Positions 9,293 through 20,235 of a stretch of DNA of 64,000 nucleotides are shown here, in pieces. The notes under the pieces were generated by a model. That model had not been told where the DNA came from, did not search any database, and worked only from the letters and a program-made list of their open reading frames with translations. The stretch comes from Methanomassiliicoccaceae archaeon. Its GTDB lineage: Archaea; Thermoplasmatota; Thermoplasmata; Methanomassiliicoccales; Methanomethylophilaceae. A program made the position numbers and the translations under genes. Numbering within the stretch: position 1 is the first letter of the stretch; each line of letters begins with the position of its first letter. The DNA lies in NCBI GenBank assembly GCA_003550345.1, contig PUJZ01000017.1, positions 1 to 64,000 of the forward strand, written 5' to 3'.

Positions 9293-10334
9293 CTCCCTGC
9301 GAAGAAGGATAGCGGAGCTGGACCGCGAGATAATGGAGACCGTGGGCAAGAGGATCGAGGTGGCCAAGGAGATCGGCGCCTGGAAGATCCAGCACGACCG
9401 CGAGATCAGGGACCTTGACGTGGAGGCGGCGGTCATCGACCGCTACGTCTCCGCGGGCGGGGACAACGGCATCAGCCCGAGGACGTCCCGCGAGCTGGCG
9501 GTTGCGCTCATAAGGGAGGCGGTGGACGTTCAGGCCGCCCTGCCGCGCAAGGGCGAGGGGAAGGACGTGCTGATACTGGGGGGCACCGGCAAGATGGGCA
9601 GATGGCTGGCCGGATTCCTCGAGGGCAACGGCCACCGGGTGACGTCGGTGGGGAGCAGAGGGCCCCCCATCGAGGAGCTGGTCCCCGGTCAGGACGTCAT
9701 CATAATATCCACGCCCATATCAAGCATCGGCGGGATATTGGACGAGCTCTCCGCGCTCGCGCCCGATTCGCTGATATTCGACCTCTCCTCCCTGAAATCC
9801 CCCTTCATCGATCGGTTGAAGAGCATGTCCGGGAGCATGAGGATATGCTCCGTCCATCCCATGTTCGGACCTTCGATACCCTCTATGTACGACCGGAACG
9901 TCATCTTCTGCGACTGCGGGAACGAGGCCGCTGTCCTGGAGGCGATGTCACTGTTCAAAGGCCACGGGGCCAACCTGCTGCGGCTTCCGGTGGAGGAGCA
10001 CGACCGCCGCATGTCCTATGTGCTGGGGATGAGCCACGCGGTGAACATCGCCTTCTTCACCGCGCTGGTGGACAGCGGCCTCTCCTTCCAAGAGCTGGAC
10101 GAGGCCGCCTCGACCACGTTCAGCAAGATGGCGGATGGCGCGGCGGAGGTGGCGCGGGAGAACCCTCTGCTCTATTATGAGATCCAGAACCTGAACGATA
10201 CCGCCAAGGTGACCTGGTCCCGCTTCATGCATGCGGTGGACAAGGTCATGGACGCTTCGCTCGACGATGAGCCGGACAAGTTCGTGGAGATAATGGAAAG
10301 GGGAAGGGAGTTCTTCGATGCTCAGTCCAGATAG
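9273..10334 (+). CDS. tyrA: chorismate mutase / prephenate dehydrogenase fusion (T-protein); GTG start, TAG stop
   Basis: N-terminal chorismate mutase ([33 protein letters not shown]) plus Rossmann [29 protein letters not shown]...[12 protein letters not shown]. Confidence 0.93.
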   Translation: MDSLEIDSLRRRIAELDREIMETVGKRIEVAKEIGAWKIQHDREIRDLDVEAAVIDRYVSAGGDNGISPRTSRELAVALIREAVDVQAALPRKGEGKDVLILGGTGKMGRWLAGFLEGNGHRVTSVGSRGPPIEELVPGQDVIIISTPISSIGGILDELSALAPDSLIFDLSSLKSPFIDRLKSMSGSMRICSVHPMFGPSIPSMYDRNVIFCDCGNEAAVLEAMSLFKGHGANLLRLPVEEHDRRMSYVLGMSHAVNIAFFTALVDSGLSFQELDEAASTTFSKMADGAAEVARENPLLYYEIQNLNDTAKVTWSRFMHAVDKVMDASLDDEPDKFVEIMERGREFFDAQSR

Positions 10335-11971
10335 GCCCCCTTCGAGGCGCTCTGCACCAGCTGCTGGTACTTCTTGAGCACGCCGCGGGGCGCCTTGTCC
10401 GGAGGGACGGCGGCGGCCAGCCGGGCGGAGATCTCCTCGTCGCTGAGCTCGACATCGAGGCGGCGGGAGGGGATGTCTATGCTTATCGAGTCCCCGTCGC
10501 GGAGGGCCGCTATCGGGCCCAGGTCATAGGCCTCGGGGCAGACATGGCCTATGCTGCCCCCTCTGGTGGCCCCGGAGAAACGGCCGTCGGTGATCAACGC
10601 CACGCTCTCCGATAGGCCCATGCCGGCGATCAGGCTGGTGGGGGAGAGCATCTCTGGCATCCCGGGGGCGCCCTTCGGCCCTTCGTAACGGATGACCAGC
10701 ACCATCCCCTCCTCCACCTCGCCGTTCATGATGGAGTCCATGGCCTCCTGCTCGGAGTCGTAGACCTTGGCCCGGCCGCTGAAGCGCAGCATCGAGTCGC
10801 TGACAGCGGACTGCTTGACCACCGACCCCTCGGGGGCGAGGTTGCCTTTGAGCACCGCTATGCCGCCCTCGGCATGATACGGACGGTCCAAGGGGCGCAG
10901 CACCTCCTCGTCCTTGACCGCTGAGCGGGCTGCTATCTCAGTGAGGGAGGGGCCGCTGACGGTGGGGGCGTCCTCCAGGAGGGGGAGGAGGCGGTTGAGC
11001 ACCGCCGGCACCCCCCCTGCCTCCTCCAGGTCGCGCATGTGATAGGGCCCCCCCGGCCTGAGGCTGGTTATATGCGGTATCTGGCGGGATATGGAGTCGA
11101 AGAGGCCGAGGTCCATCTCCACCCCGAACTCCCGGGCGATGGCGGGGATGTGCAACGCGGTGTTGGTGGACCCGCCTATGGCCATGTCCACCCGCACCGC
11201 GTTCCGTATGGACGCCTCGCCGACTATCGACCGGGGGGACACCCCGTTCTTGGCCAGCTCGACCATCCTCCTGCCGCTCTCCCGCGCCAGCTCCAGCTTC
11301 CTCGGGTCGTTGGCCATCATGGTGCCGCAGCCCTCCAGGCTGAGGCCGAGGACCTCGGTGAGGCAGGCCATGGTGTTGGCGGTGAAGAGGCCGGAGCAGC
11401 TCCCCTCCCCCGGGCAGGCGGCGCATTCGGCGCTGTGCACCGCGGCCTCGTCGAGCTTGCCGGCGCGGTGCTGCCCCAGGGCCTCGAAGACCGTCTGCAG
11501 GTCGGCGGGCTCACCGTCGAGGAGGCCGGCCTCCATCGGCCCTCCGGTGACGATGACCGCGGGCACGTCCATGCGGCCGGCGGCCATCAGCATGCCCGGG
11601 GTGATCTTGTCGCAGTTGGTGACGCCCACCCAGCCGTCCAGGGAGTGGGACTGGACCATCACCTCGCAGCAGTCGGCTATCGTCTCCCGCGACACCAGCG
11701 AATAACGCATCCCCTGATGCCCCATGGCGATGCCGTCGCAGACCCCCGGCACGCCGAAGGTGAAGGCCACGCCGCCCGCCTCCTCGATGCCCTCGCGCAC
11801 CGCGTCGGCGATGCGGTCGAGGTGCACATGGCCGGGGACGATGTCGTTCCAGGAGTTGGCGATGCCGATGAACGGTTTGGCGAAGTCCTCGTCGCTGAGG
11901 CCGGTGGCCCGCAGCAGGCTGCGCGACGGCGCCTTGTCCAGGCCGGTCTTGATCTTGTCGCTCCTCATCAT
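10322..11971 (-). CDS. ilvD: dihydroxy-acid dehydratase
   Basis: 549 aa; [50 protein letters not shown]...[27 protein letters not shown]...[23 protein letters not shown]. Confidence 0.97.
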   Translation of the reverse strand: MMRSDKIKTGLDKAPSRSLLRATGLSDEDFAKPFIGIANSWNDIVPGHVHLDRIADAVREGIEEAGGVAFTFGVPGVCDGIAMGHQGMRYSLVSRETIADCCEVMVQSHSLDGWVGVTNCDKITPGMLMAAGRMDVPAVIVTGGPMEAGLLDGEPADLQTVFEALGQHRAGKLDEAAVHSAECAACPGEGSCSGLFTANTMACLTEVLGLSLEGCGTMMANDPRKLELARESGRRMVELAKNGVSPRSIVGEASIRNAVRVDMAIGGSTNTALHIPAIAREFGVEMDLGLFDSISRQIPHITSLRPGGPYHMRDLEEAGGVPAVLNRLLPLLEDAPTVSGPSLTEIAARSAVKDEEVLRPLDRPYHAEGGIAVLKGNLAPEGSVVKQSAVSDSMLRFSGRAKVYDSEQEAMDSIMNGEVEEGMVLVIRYEGPKGAPGMPEMLSPTSLIAGMGLSESVALITDGRFSGATRGGSIGHVCPEAYDLGPIAALRDGDSISIDIPSRRLDVELSDEEISARLAAAVPPDKAPRGVLKKYQQLVQSASKGAYLD

Positions 11972-12063
11972 GCTACCTCTGCGAGGAGAGGGGATGATGA
12001 ATGAGGATTAATAACTTGGGAAGAAGAGATGGTTTGTGTTAAGGGAGACTCGTGGAGTCAGTT

Positions 12064-12378
12064 TCAGGTGCTGCGGAGGACGATCTCGATGTTGACGCCA
12101 TCGGGGACCTGTATCCTCATCAGCTGGCGGAGCGCGCGCTCGTCCGCGTCGAGGTCGATGAGCCTCTTGTGGATGCGCATCTCCCAACGGTCCCATGTCT
12201 CCGTCCCCTCTCCGTCGGGGCTCTTGCGGCACGGGACCTTTAGCTTCTTGGTGGGCAGCGGGACCGGGCCGCGTATGGCGACGCCCGTCCTCGTGGATAT
12301 GCCACGGATCTGGGTGCATACGCTGTCGACCTTCTCCGGGTCGGTGCCGCTGAGTGAAATCCTAGCTCGCTGTGACAT
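12064..12378 (-). CDS. rpsJ: 30S ribosomal protein S10
   Basis: [58 protein letters not shown]. Confidence 0.95.
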   Translation of the reverse strand: MSQRARISLSGTDPEKVDSVCTQIRGISTRTGVAIRGPVPLPTKKLKVPCRKSPDGEGTETWDRWEMRIHKRLIDLDADERALRQLMRIQVPDGVNIEIVLRST

Positions 12379-12414
12379 GTTCTACCCCGAATATAAAAAG
12401 GGAAGGGAGGTGTT

Positions 12415-13683
12415 TCACCTCTTTTCGATGTCGACGCACATGCCGGCGGCGACGGTCTGTCCCATGTCCCTGATGGCGAACCTGCCCAGCTGGGGGAACT
12501 CCTTGGCGTTCTCGATGACCATGGGCCGGGTGGGCTCCACCCTGACCAGGGCGATGTCGCCGGTCTTCAGGAACTGCGGGTTCTCCTCCTTCGGCTGGCC
12601 GGTCTTGGGGTCGATGGTCTTGATGAGCTCGACGAACCTGCAGGCCACCTGGGCGGTGTGGCAGTGGAACACCGGGGTGTAACCGATGGTTATCACCGAG
12701 GGGTGGTTCAGCACTGCGATCTGCGCGGTGAAGGACTTGGCGACGGTCGGAGGGTTGTCCACCGGGCCGGCTACGTCTCCCCTGCGCACATCGTTCTTGG
12801 CGATGTTCCTCACGTTGAAGCCGACGTTGTCGCCGGGCTCCGCCTTGGGGAGGACCTCGTGGTGCATCTCGATGCTCTTGACCTCGCCCACCTTGTTGGA
12901 GGGCTGGAAGGAAATCTTCATGTTGGGCTTCAGCACACCGGTCTCCACACGTCCCACGGGGACGGTGCCGATGCCGGTGATGGTGTAGACGTCCTGAATG
13001 GGCATCCTCAGGGGCTTGTCCACGGGCCTGTCGGTCTCCTTGAAGTCGTCCAGGGCCTGGAGGACCGTCTTCCCCTTGTACCAGGGCGTCTTGTCGGACA
13101 GTTTCGCCACGTTGTCGCCGGTGAGGGCGGAGGCGGGTATGAACGGCACGGTGTCGGGCTTGGCGCCCACCATGGCCAGGAGCTTGGAGGTGGCGGCCTT
13201 GACCTCGTTGAACTTCGCCTCGTCGAAGTCGACGGCGTCCATCTTGTTGACCACGATGATGATCTGCTTGACGCCGAGGGTGGTGGCCAGGAACACGTGC
13301 TCCTTGGTCTGCGCCTGCGGGCCCTCGATGGCCGAGACGGTGATGATCGCGCAGTCGGCCTGGCTGGTGCCGGTGATCATGTTCTTGACGAAGTCGCGGT
13401 GACCAGGGGCGTCGATGACGGTGAAGAAGTACTTGTCGGTGTAGAACTTCTTGTGGGCGACGTCGATGGTGACGCCGCGCTCCCTCTCCTCCTTCAGTCC
13501 GTCCATGACCCAGGCGAAATAGAAGGAGCCTTTGCCCTTCTCAGCGGCCTGTTTCTTGAACTTCTCGACGATGTGGGGCTCTATGGCTCCGGTCTCGAGT
13601 AGTAACCTGCCCACCAGGGTGGACTTTCCATGGTCGACGTGACCGATAACTACCATGTTGATATGGGGCTTGTCTGCTGCCAT
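12415..13683 (-). CDS. tuf: elongation factor 1-alpha
   Basis: [34 protein letters not shown]...[23 protein letters not shown]. Confidence 0.98.
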   Translation of the reverse strand: MAADKPHINMVVIGHVDHGKSTLVGRLLLETGAIEPHIVEKFKKQAAEKGKGSFYFAWVMDGLKEERERGVTIDVAHKKFYTDKYFFTVIDAPGHRDFVKNMITGTSQADCAIITVSAIEGPQAQTKEHVFLATTLGVKQIIIVVNKMDAVDFDEAKFNEVKAATSKLLAMVGAKPDTVPFIPASALTGDNVAKLSDKTPWYKGKTVLQALDDFKETDRPVDKPLRMPIQDVYTITGIGTVPVGRVETGVLKPNMKISFQPSNKVGEVKSIEMHHEVLPKAEPGDNVGFNVRNIAKNDVRRGDVAGPVDNPPTVAKSFTAQIAVLNHPSVITIGYTPVFHCHTAQVACRFVELIKTIDPKTGQPKEENPQFLKTGDIALVRVEPTRPMVIENAKEFPQLGRFAIRDMGQTVAAGMCVDIEKR

Positions 13684-13765
13684 TTCTTTTCCTCCTACTG
13701 TTGATAACTCAATACGAGTCTTGGATTCTTTTTCACCATACTATCTTTCTTATTTAAGCTTACCT

Positions 13766-15970
13766 TCATGCGGAGTAGTAGTTGGCATCGTATGGCTCTG
13801 GGTTGAGCCCCTTCCTCTGCCTTATCTCCTTCACCACCTGAGGCTGCAGCTCCCCGGGCAACGTGACGAAGCCCGAGTTCTCGGTGGACCACAGCGCCCG
13901 GCCCTGCGTGGCGCCGCGGACGGCGCTGGCGAAGCCGAACATCTCCGCCACCGGGGTGACGGCGGTGACCACGGCGTCGGCGCCGTCCTGGCCCATCTCC
14001 TCGATGACTCCGCGCCGGGACTGGACCTCCCTCACCGCATCGCCCATGAAGTCCTGGGGCACGTTGATGAAGACCTTCTGCACCGGCTCGGTGAGGACCC
14101 TGCCCGCCTGGCACATGGCGCCGTAGATGCCCGACCTCACCGCCGGTATGACCTGCGCCGGGCCGCGGTGGATGGTGTCCTCGTGCAGCTTGGCGTCCAT
14201 GAGCTTGACCTTGACGCCGCTGACCCTCTCGGCCGCCAGCGGCCCGACGGTCATGGCCTCCTCGAAGGCCTGCTTGATGAGCTCCATCGTCTCGTGCAGG
14301 TACTGGATCCCCTTGGTGTTGTCGAAGAGGGCGTTGTCGTCCTTGAACAAGACGATGCCCTTGGCCTCCTCCTTGTCCATGCCCATCTCCACCAGCTGGC
14401 GGGCGACGGCCTTGGGGTCCTTGATCTTGCCCTGGGGGAGCTCGTTGGACTTGATCGCCTTGGCGATCTCGGGCTCCAGCGGCTCCACGACGATGTAGAA
14501 CTTGTTGTGCTTGTTGGGGGACTTGCCCTCGAAGGGCCCCGCCCTCTTGGCCACCGACTCGCGGTAGACGACGATGGGCGGCGATGCGATTATGTCCACC
14601 CCGTGCTCGTTGGTGATGCGGTACTCGGTGATCTCCAGGTGGAGCTCGCCCATCCCGGACATCAGGTGCTCGCCGGTCTCGTTGTTGATCTCGATGTTCA
14701 GCGAGGGGTCGGCCTTGGCCACCGAGCGCAGGAGCTCCACCAGCTTGGGGAGGTCCTTCATGTGCTTGGCCTCTATGGCCTTGGTGACCACCGGCTCGGA
14801 GTAATGGGTGATCTTCTCGAAGGGCTCCATCTCCTTCAGGGTGGACACCGTCGAGCCGGACACCGCGTCCTTGAGGCCGGTCACGGCGACGATGTTGCCG
14901 GCGCAGCAGCTCTCCACGGGGATGCGGTCGGCGCCCACGGCGAGGGCCACGGTCTGCACCCTCTGCTGGTTGGGCATCCCGGACACCCAGAGGCTCTGGC
15001 CCTTCTTCACCGTCCCGGAGAACAGCCTTCCCACCGCCACCTCTCCGGCGTGGGGGTCGATGATGATCTTGTTCACCATCAGCGCCACGTCCCCGTTCGG
15101 GTCGCAGTTGTACATCTGCGTGCCGATCTTGGAGTCGGTCTCCCCCTTCCAGATGATGGGGATCCTGATCTTCTGCGAGGTTACGGGGTCCCTGACGTGC
15201 TTGATGGTCATGTCGAGCACGACCTCATGCAGAGGCGATTTCTTGGACAGCTCCTTCTGCTTGCCGTTGACGCAGTAGTCGAAGACGTCCTTGAAGGTGA
15301 TGCCGCTCTTCTGCATGTAGGGGGCGGATATCGCCCAGTTGTTGTAGGCGGAGCCGAAGGCGACGGTGCCGTCCTCGACCTTGACCTGCCATTCCTTGTT
15401 GAGGGGCGCCGGCAGCTGGGTGGCGACGCGCTTGTTGAACTCGGTGATGATCTTGGTGAACTTCTCCATCATCGCCTCGGGGGTGACCTGGAGCTCGTTG
15501 ATGAGCCTGTCCACCTTGTTGATGAAGAGCATCGGCTTCACCCTCTCCTTGAGGGCCTGCCTGATGACCGTCTCCGTCTGGGGCATGACGCCCTCCACCG
15601 CGCAGGCGAGGATCAGCACACCGTCCAGGGCGCGCATGGCCCTGGTGACGTCCCCGCCGAAGTCGACGTGGCCGGGGGTGTCGATGAGGTTGATGAGGTA
15701 CTCCTTGCCGTTGTACTGGTGCACCATCGAGGCGTTGGCGGCGTTGATGGTTATGCCGCGGGCCTGCTCCTGCTCGTCGTAGTCCATGAACCGCTGCTTG
15801 CCAGCGAGCTCCTCCGACATCATGCCCGCCCCGGCGATCAGGTTGTCGCTGAGGGTGGTCTTGCCGTGGTCGATATGCGCCGCGGTCCCGATGTTGCGGA
15901 TGAACTCAGGCTTGTTCATCAGGAGCGTGGCCTTCTTGATGTTGTCCTCTTTCCTGCCCATGAGTATCAC
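13766..15970 (-). CDS. fusA: elongation factor 2
   Basis: 734 aa; IRNIGTAAHIDHGKTTLSDNLIAGAGMMSEELAGKQRFMDYDEQEQARGITINAAN. Confidence 0.98.
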   Translation of the reverse strand: MILMGRKEDNIKKATLLMNKPEFIRNIGTAAHIDHGKTTLSDNLIAGAGMMSEELAGKQRFMDYDEQEQARGITINAANASMVHQYNGKEYLINLIDTPGHVDFGGDVTRAMRALDGVLILACAVEGVMPQTETVIRQALKERVKPMLFINKVDRLINELQVTPEAMMEKFTKIITEFNKRVATQLPAPLNKEWQVKVEDGTVAFGSAYNNWAISAPYMQKSGITFKDVFDYCVNGKQKELSKKSPLHEVVLDMTIKHVRDPVTSQKIRIPIIWKGETDSKIGTQMYNCDPNGDVALMVNKIIIDPHAGEVAVGRLFSGTVKKGQSLWVSGMPNQQRVQTVALAVGADRIPVESCCAGNIVAVTGLKDAVSGSTVSTLKEMEPFEKITHYSEPVVTKAIEAKHMKDLPKLVELLRSVAKADPSLNIEINNETGEHLMSGMGELHLEITEYRITNEHGVDIIASPPIVVYRESVAKRAGPFEGKSPNKHNKFYIVVEPLEPEIAKAIKSNELPQGKIKDPKAVARQLVEMGMDKEEAKGIVLFKDDNALFDNTKGIQYLHETMELIKQAFEEAMTVGPLAAERVSGVKVKLMDAKLHEDTIHRGPAQVIPAVRSGIYGAMCQAGRVLTEPVQKVFINVPQDFMGDAVREVQSRRGVIEEMGQDGADAVVTAVTPVAEMFGFASAVRGATQGRALWSTENSGFVTLPGELQPQVVKEIRQRKGLNPEPYDANYYSA

Positions 15971-15988
15971 TTGACCTTGGGGGGGCGT

Positions 15989-16570
15989 TCACCTCGCCGA
16001 CTGGGCGACACGCTCTATCTCTTCCTTCTTGGACACGCCCTGGCTGTTCATATCGTTCTTGCTGCCGAGGATGAGCTCGTCGGCTATGCAGGCGGATACG
16101 GACTTCTTGTTCTTGAACGATGACCTTACCGCGCCGCGGCTGATGTTGCGCATGGCGATGTCGAGCCTCCGCGACGGCGATATGTCCACCGCCTTGGGGA
16201 CGGAGATGCCGCCGAACTGCAGGCGGGTGACCTCCTCGCGGGGGGCGGCGTTCTGCAGCGCCTCCACCAGCACCTGAACCGGGTTCTTCTTGGTCCTCTC
16301 GGCGATTATGTCGAACGCTTCAGATACCGCCTTGTAGGCCTTGGTCTTCTTGCCGGTGAAGTCCTCGGTGCGCATAACGTTGTTGATCAGCCTCTCGACG
16401 ATGTTGACCTTGGCCTTGCCGAACCAGCGGTTCGCGTGCTTCCCGCCGGAGTGGGGTATGTTCGTGGGGGTGAGGTCTATGTATTTGGCCAGGCCGCCAT
16501 CCTCGACGATGACCTCGGAGAGGTCGTACTTCCCGAAAACGAGAACGTCGCCATAAGTATTCTCAGACAT
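15989..16570 (-). CDS. rpsG: 30S ribosomal protein S7
   Basis: 193 aa; VNIVERLINNVMRTEDFTGKKTKAYKAVSEAFDIIAERTKKNPVQVLVEALQNAAPREEVTRLQFGGI. Confidence 0.96.
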   Translation of the reverse strand: MSENTYGDVLVFGKYDLSEVIVEDGGLAKYIDLTPTNIPHSGGKHANRWFGKAKVNIVERLINNVMRTEDFTGKKTKAYKAVSEAFDIIAERTKKNPVQVLVEALQNAAPREEVTRLQFGGISVPKAVDISPSRRLDIAMRNISRGAVRSSFKNKKSVSACIADELILGSKNDMNSQGVSKKEEIERVAQSAR

Positions 16571-16576
16571 TCACAA

Positions 16577-17005
16577 TCACCGTACCGGTTTCTCCTTCCG
16601 GCCCCTGACCATCTCGTTCAGGGACACCTCGTTCACCTTGATGACCTTGTAACGGACACCGGGGATGTCGCCGTATGAGCGGCCCATCCTGCCGCCGATG
16701 CCCTCCACCATCACCTCGTCGTGCTCGTCGATGAAGTTGATGGCGCCGTCGCCCACCGCGAAGGCGGTGATCTGACGGCCGTTCTTGATGAGCTGTATCT
16801 TGACGCACTTGCGGATGGCGGAGTTGGGCTGCTTGGCCTCGATGCCCACCTTCTCAAGGACGATGCCGCGGGCCTGGGCGGAGCCCTCCAGCGGGTCCGC
16901 CTTCTGCTTGGTCTTCATCATCCTTTTCTTGTACGCCCTGTCCTGCCATCGGAACTTCTGACGGTCGCTCGCCAGTTTCCTTGCGGTGTATAGACCTCTT
17001 CCCAC
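16577..17005 (-). CDS. rpsL: 30S ribosomal protein S12
   Basis: 142 aa; [30 protein letters not shown]...[43 protein letters not shown]. Confidence 0.96.
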   Translation of the reverse strand: MGRGLYTARKLASDRQKFRWQDRAYKKRMMKTKQKADPLEGSAQARGIVLEKVGIEAKQPNSAIRKCVKIQLIKNGRQITAFAVGDGAINFIDEHDEVMVEGIGGRMGRSYGDIPGVRYKVIKVNEVSLNEMVRGRKEKPVR

Positions 17006-17181
17006 TGTTTCACCTCTATCTGAAGCGTTCTGCGATTCGTATTGTTGTATTAAAGGTTGATGGTTTTTTGGACCGCTTCAACCCTGATGGTCTAACTTGA
17101 GATAATATTAAAACCTTTTCCAGCCCAGCCGAGGGCCAACAACGCCCCGCCGACAGCGCTCAACGGGGCCTCCGCCTGAGC

Positions 17182-17544
17182 TCACATCAGCTTCAGGTCG
17201 CCGGTGAGGCGGTCGATGAGGGCGTCCTCGGCGGGGCCGACGCCGATGCAGGTCACCGTACCCGGCGCCACCTCGGTGTGGCCCGCGTCAGAGACCACCG
17301 AGACGGTCACCCCGGCCGCGTCCGCCCTGGACTTGAGCTCGTAGAGCTGCGGCAGGTCCTTGAGCCGCAAGGCCACCTTCTTCTGCCCCTCCTCGTGCCA
17401 GGCCTTGAACCTCTTCTTGTCGCCCTTGCTGGAGGCGAGGGAGCAGTTCACCGCCGCATGGGCCACCTGCACCGCGGTCTTGCCCTTGGAGAGCTTGAGG
17501 TCGTCGCGGACGGCGATGACCATCTTGTAGCCGTAGGAGCTCAT
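17182..17544 (-). CDS. pth2: peptidyl-tRNA hydrolase, Pth2 family
   Basis: KMVIAVRDDLKLSKGKTAVQVAHAAVNC...DAGHTEVAPGTVTCIGVGPAEDALIDRLTGDLKLM. Confidence 0.95.
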   Translation of the reverse strand: MSSYGYKMVIAVRDDLKLSKGKTAVQVAHAAVNCSLASSKGDKKRFKAWHEEGQKKVALRLKDLPQLYELKSRADAAGVTVSVVSDAGHTEVAPGTVTCIGVGPAEDALIDRLTGDLKLM

Positions 17545-17626
17545 CTGAATGCGTGAGCGCCGAGCACGTTAAAAGATTATCGTAGGTGGGAAGGCTTTTT
17601 CTACCGTTGCGGCGGATTCATCACCC

Positions 17627-18040
17627 ATGTTGGACATCGAGTACCGCCGCAAGATCGCCCTGGACCGACCTTTCGAGGAGAGCCGCAGGGACGTGCAGGA
17701 CTTCAGCGACTACCTCAACTCCCTGGTGGGCGAGGTCAAGTACGCCGGGGTCAGCGTGCGGCTGAGGGAGACCGAGCTGCCCGAAGGCTCCGCGGAGAGC
17801 AACGATGTTATGATCAACGGAAGGACGGTGGCGGAGATCCTCGACGGCCTCGACCTCGTGATACCCGCCTCCAAGGACTGCGGCACCTGCGCCGGCGCCT
17901 GCGACACCGGAGGCTGCGGCACCGCCGAGGAGGAGGACCGCGACCCCATGGACTGGAACCGCTCCATAATCGAGGACATACCCGACATAATCCTCAAGAA
18001 CGCCATATCCAAGGCCCTGGCCGACTCCCGCGGCGCCTGA
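17627..18040 (+). CDS. conserved hypothetical protein with Cys-rich CGTCAGACDTGGC motif (possibly DUF2703-like)
   Basis: 137 aa ORF with GC-rich coding composition; metal-binding-like cysteine cluster. Confidence 0.65.
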   Translation: MLDIEYRRKIALDRPFEESRRDVQDFSDYLNSLVGEVKYAGVSVRLRETELPEGSAESNDVMINGRTVAEILDGLDLVIPASKDCGTCAGACDTGGCGTAEEEDRDPMDWNRSIIEDIPDIILKNAISKALADSRGA

Positions 18041-18087
18041 GCTGGTCGCTGGCGCCCACGGCTATCACCATTTATACAGGGTAACCG

Positions 18088-20013
18088 ATGGGGTCATCGA
18101 TGTTCGAGATCGTCAAGCGGGACGGCCTGGCCCGCATAGGCGTGCTGCACACCCCCCGGGCCCGGCTCGACACCCCCGCCCTGCTGCCCGTGGTCAACCC
18201 CAAGCTGGCCACCGTCAGCCCCTCCCAGCTCTACCATCATTTCGGCTTCAAGGCGCTGATAACCAACTCCTACATCATACGCAACAGCACAGGGCTGAAC
18301 GAGAGGGCCCTCGATGAGGGCCTCCACCGCCTGCTCGACTACCCAGGGGTGATAATGACGGACTCCGGGACGTTCCAATCGCACATGTACGGCGAGGTGG
18401 AGGTGAGCAATGAGGAGATCATCGGATTCCAGAGGGCGGCGGGCAGCGACATCGGCACCGTGCTGGACATATTCGCCGAGCCCTATTGGACCGAGGAGCA
18501 GACCGCCGCCTCCATCGAGACCACGCTGGGGCGGACGGAGGAGGCCGCCGGCATGAAGGAGGGCATGATGCTGGCCGGGGTCGTGCAGGGTTCGGTGTAT
18601 CCCCGCCTGCGCGAAAGCTGCGCCCGGGCGATGGCCTCCATGGACGTAGACGTTCACCCCATCGGCGGCGTGGTGCCGCTGATGGAGCAGTACCGCTACC
18701 GTGAGCTGGTGGACGTGGTGCTGTCCTCGAAGAAGGGCCTCCTGCCAGCGAGGCCGGTCCATCTTTTCGGCGCCGGCCATCCGATGCTGATCTCCTTGGC
18801 GGCCCTGATGGGCTGCGACATGTTCGATTCCGCGTCCTATGCCAAGTTCGCCCGCGACGACCGCTTGATGTTCGTGGACGGCACCGCCCGTCTGCAGGAC
18901 ATGCACGGCCTCGAATGCGACTGCCCCGCCTGCGGCGACCATGACCTGGAGTCCCTGCGCGGACTGCCCAAGAAGGAGAGGGAGGTGACGATCGCCCGCC
19001 ACAACCTCTACGAGCTGAAGAAGGAGATGGCCCGCGTACGCAGGGCGATATCCGAGGGCAGCATATGGGAGCTGGCCGAGATCCGCTGCCGCGCTCACCC
19101 CGCCCTCCTGGACGGGCTCAGGCGCGTCGCCGATCACGCGGAGCTCCTGGAGAGGCATGAGCCGCTGAGCCGAGACGGCGCCATGTTCTACACCGGCCCG
19201 GAGACCCTGCGCCGTCCGGCGCTGCATCGCTACCGGCAGCGCTCGCAGAGCCGCTACCTGCCGCCCTTCCAGGAGTACGTCGCCCTTGATGAGAAGGGGA
19301 AGCCCCACGGACGCTACCAGGGCGATGAGTTCCGCTCCCTGCTCTCGCAGGGGGCCCTCCCCCTGGTCAGGACCGCCTTCGGTCCGGTCCCTCCGGAGCT
19401 GGACGAGATCTATCCCCTCGCCCAGTCCTTGTTCCCCACGATCAGCGACGCCGATGCCGATGCCGCCGCCGAGGAGGGCGCCGCCGCCTTCCTGGCCGCC
19501 CACGGCCTGAAGCCCAGCGTCAAGTCCCCTTCAGAGGGGGACTATGACGTGAACGCGCTGCGGGCGGTGGCCGTGGCCCGGTACCAGTTCGGCGAGGAGG
19601 CCGCCTCCCTGCTATTCGACGGGGCGCTCGAGCTGGTCGTTTCCCGGAAGACGGGGAAGATCAGGAACGTCCTGGTCTCCGGGGAGCATGTGCTCTCGAT
19701 GCGGGCATCCGACGGCTTCTACACGCTGAGGCCCGAGGGCGCCGCCAAGCTCATGGAGGGGCTGAGGGCGCCGGTGATGAGGGTCACCGTCATGGACGAT
19801 GCCGTTCCGTTCAACCGCGAGGGGAGGAACGTATTCTGCGCCTTCGTCACCGACTGCGACCCCGGGCTGAGGCCGATGGACGAGGCGATGGTGGTCTCGT
19901 CCGCGGACGAGCTGGTGGCGGTGGGGAGGGCGCTTCTGACAAGGGAAGAGATGCTGGCCTTCAACAAGGGCGTGGCGGTGAAGACCCGCGACGGCGTCCC
20001 CTCAAAGGAATGA
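18088..20013 (+). CDS. tgtA: archaeosine tRNA-guanine transglycosylase with C-terminal PUA domain
   Basis: 641 aa; TPALLPVVNPK...ALITNSYII...MTDSGTFQSHMYGEVEV...HLFGAGHPMLISLAALMGCDMFDSASYAKFARDDRLM...; C-terminal ...NVFCAFVTDCDPGLRPMDEAMVV (PUA). Confidence 0.95.
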   Translation: MGSSMFEIVKRDGLARIGVLHTPRARLDTPALLPVVNPKLATVSPSQLYHHFGFKALITNSYIIRNSTGLNERALDEGLHRLLDYPGVIMTDSGTFQSHMYGEVEVSNEEIIGFQRAAGSDIGTVLDIFAEPYWTEEQTAASIETTLGRTEEAAGMKEGMMLAGVVQGSVYPRLRESCARAMASMDVDVHPIGGVVPLMEQYRYRELVDVVLSSKKGLLPARPVHLFGAGHPMLISLAALMGCDMFDSASYAKFARDDRLMFVDGTARLQDMHGLECDCPACGDHDLESLRGLPKKEREVTIARHNLYELKKEMARVRRAISEGSIWELAEIRCRAHPALLDGLRRVADHAELLERHEPLSRDGAMFYTGPETLRRPALHRYRQRSQSRYLPPFQEYVALDEKGKPHGRYQGDEFRSLLSQGALPLVRTAFGPVPPELDEIYPLAQSLFPTISDADADAAAEEGAAAFLAAHGLKPSVKSPSEGDYDVNALRAVAVARYQFGEEAASLLFDGALELVVSRKTGKIRNVLVSGEHVLSMRASDGFYTLRPEGAAKLMEGLRAPVMRVTVMDDAVPFNREGRNVFCAFVTDCDPGLRPMDEAMVVSSADELVAVGRALLTREEMLAFNKGVAVKTRDGVPSKE

Positions 20014-20235
20014 GACGTCCTCCGCCACCCTCAGGCAGGCCAAGAGGTCGTCGGCGGTCTGCTTCAGCGTCCCGGCGTCGGCCGCCGACATGCGGAAGCA
20101 CAGCCACTCGCCGTCCCTGTCCGTCTCCACGTATCCTTCGTTGTCCGGGCCCAGGGATCCCGATAGCGCTTGCGCTCTTGATTCCTCGGGGCAATGCGCC
20201 CTGATCTCCAACGAGTAGCGCCTCGGCGGGCTCAT
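20002..20235 (-). CDS. KEOPS Pcc1-family protein (first of two paralogues in window)
   Basis: 77 aa; YSLEIRAHCPEESRAQALSGSLGPDNE...WLCFRMSAADAGTLKQTADDLLACLRVAEDVSFL fits the Pcc1 length and alpha/beta pattern. Confidence 0.65.
   Translation of the reverse strand: MSPPRRYSLEIRAHCPEESRAQALSGSLGPDNEGYVETDRDGEWLCFRMSAADAGTLKQTADDLLACLRVAEDVSFL

Noticed and set aside
13655-16123. 822-aa plus-strand ORF opposite EF-2
   Set aside because: Antisense shadow ORF caused by GC-rich codon bias; EF-2 on the minus strand is unambiguous and the plus product is low-complexity Leu/His/Asp/Gly-rich.
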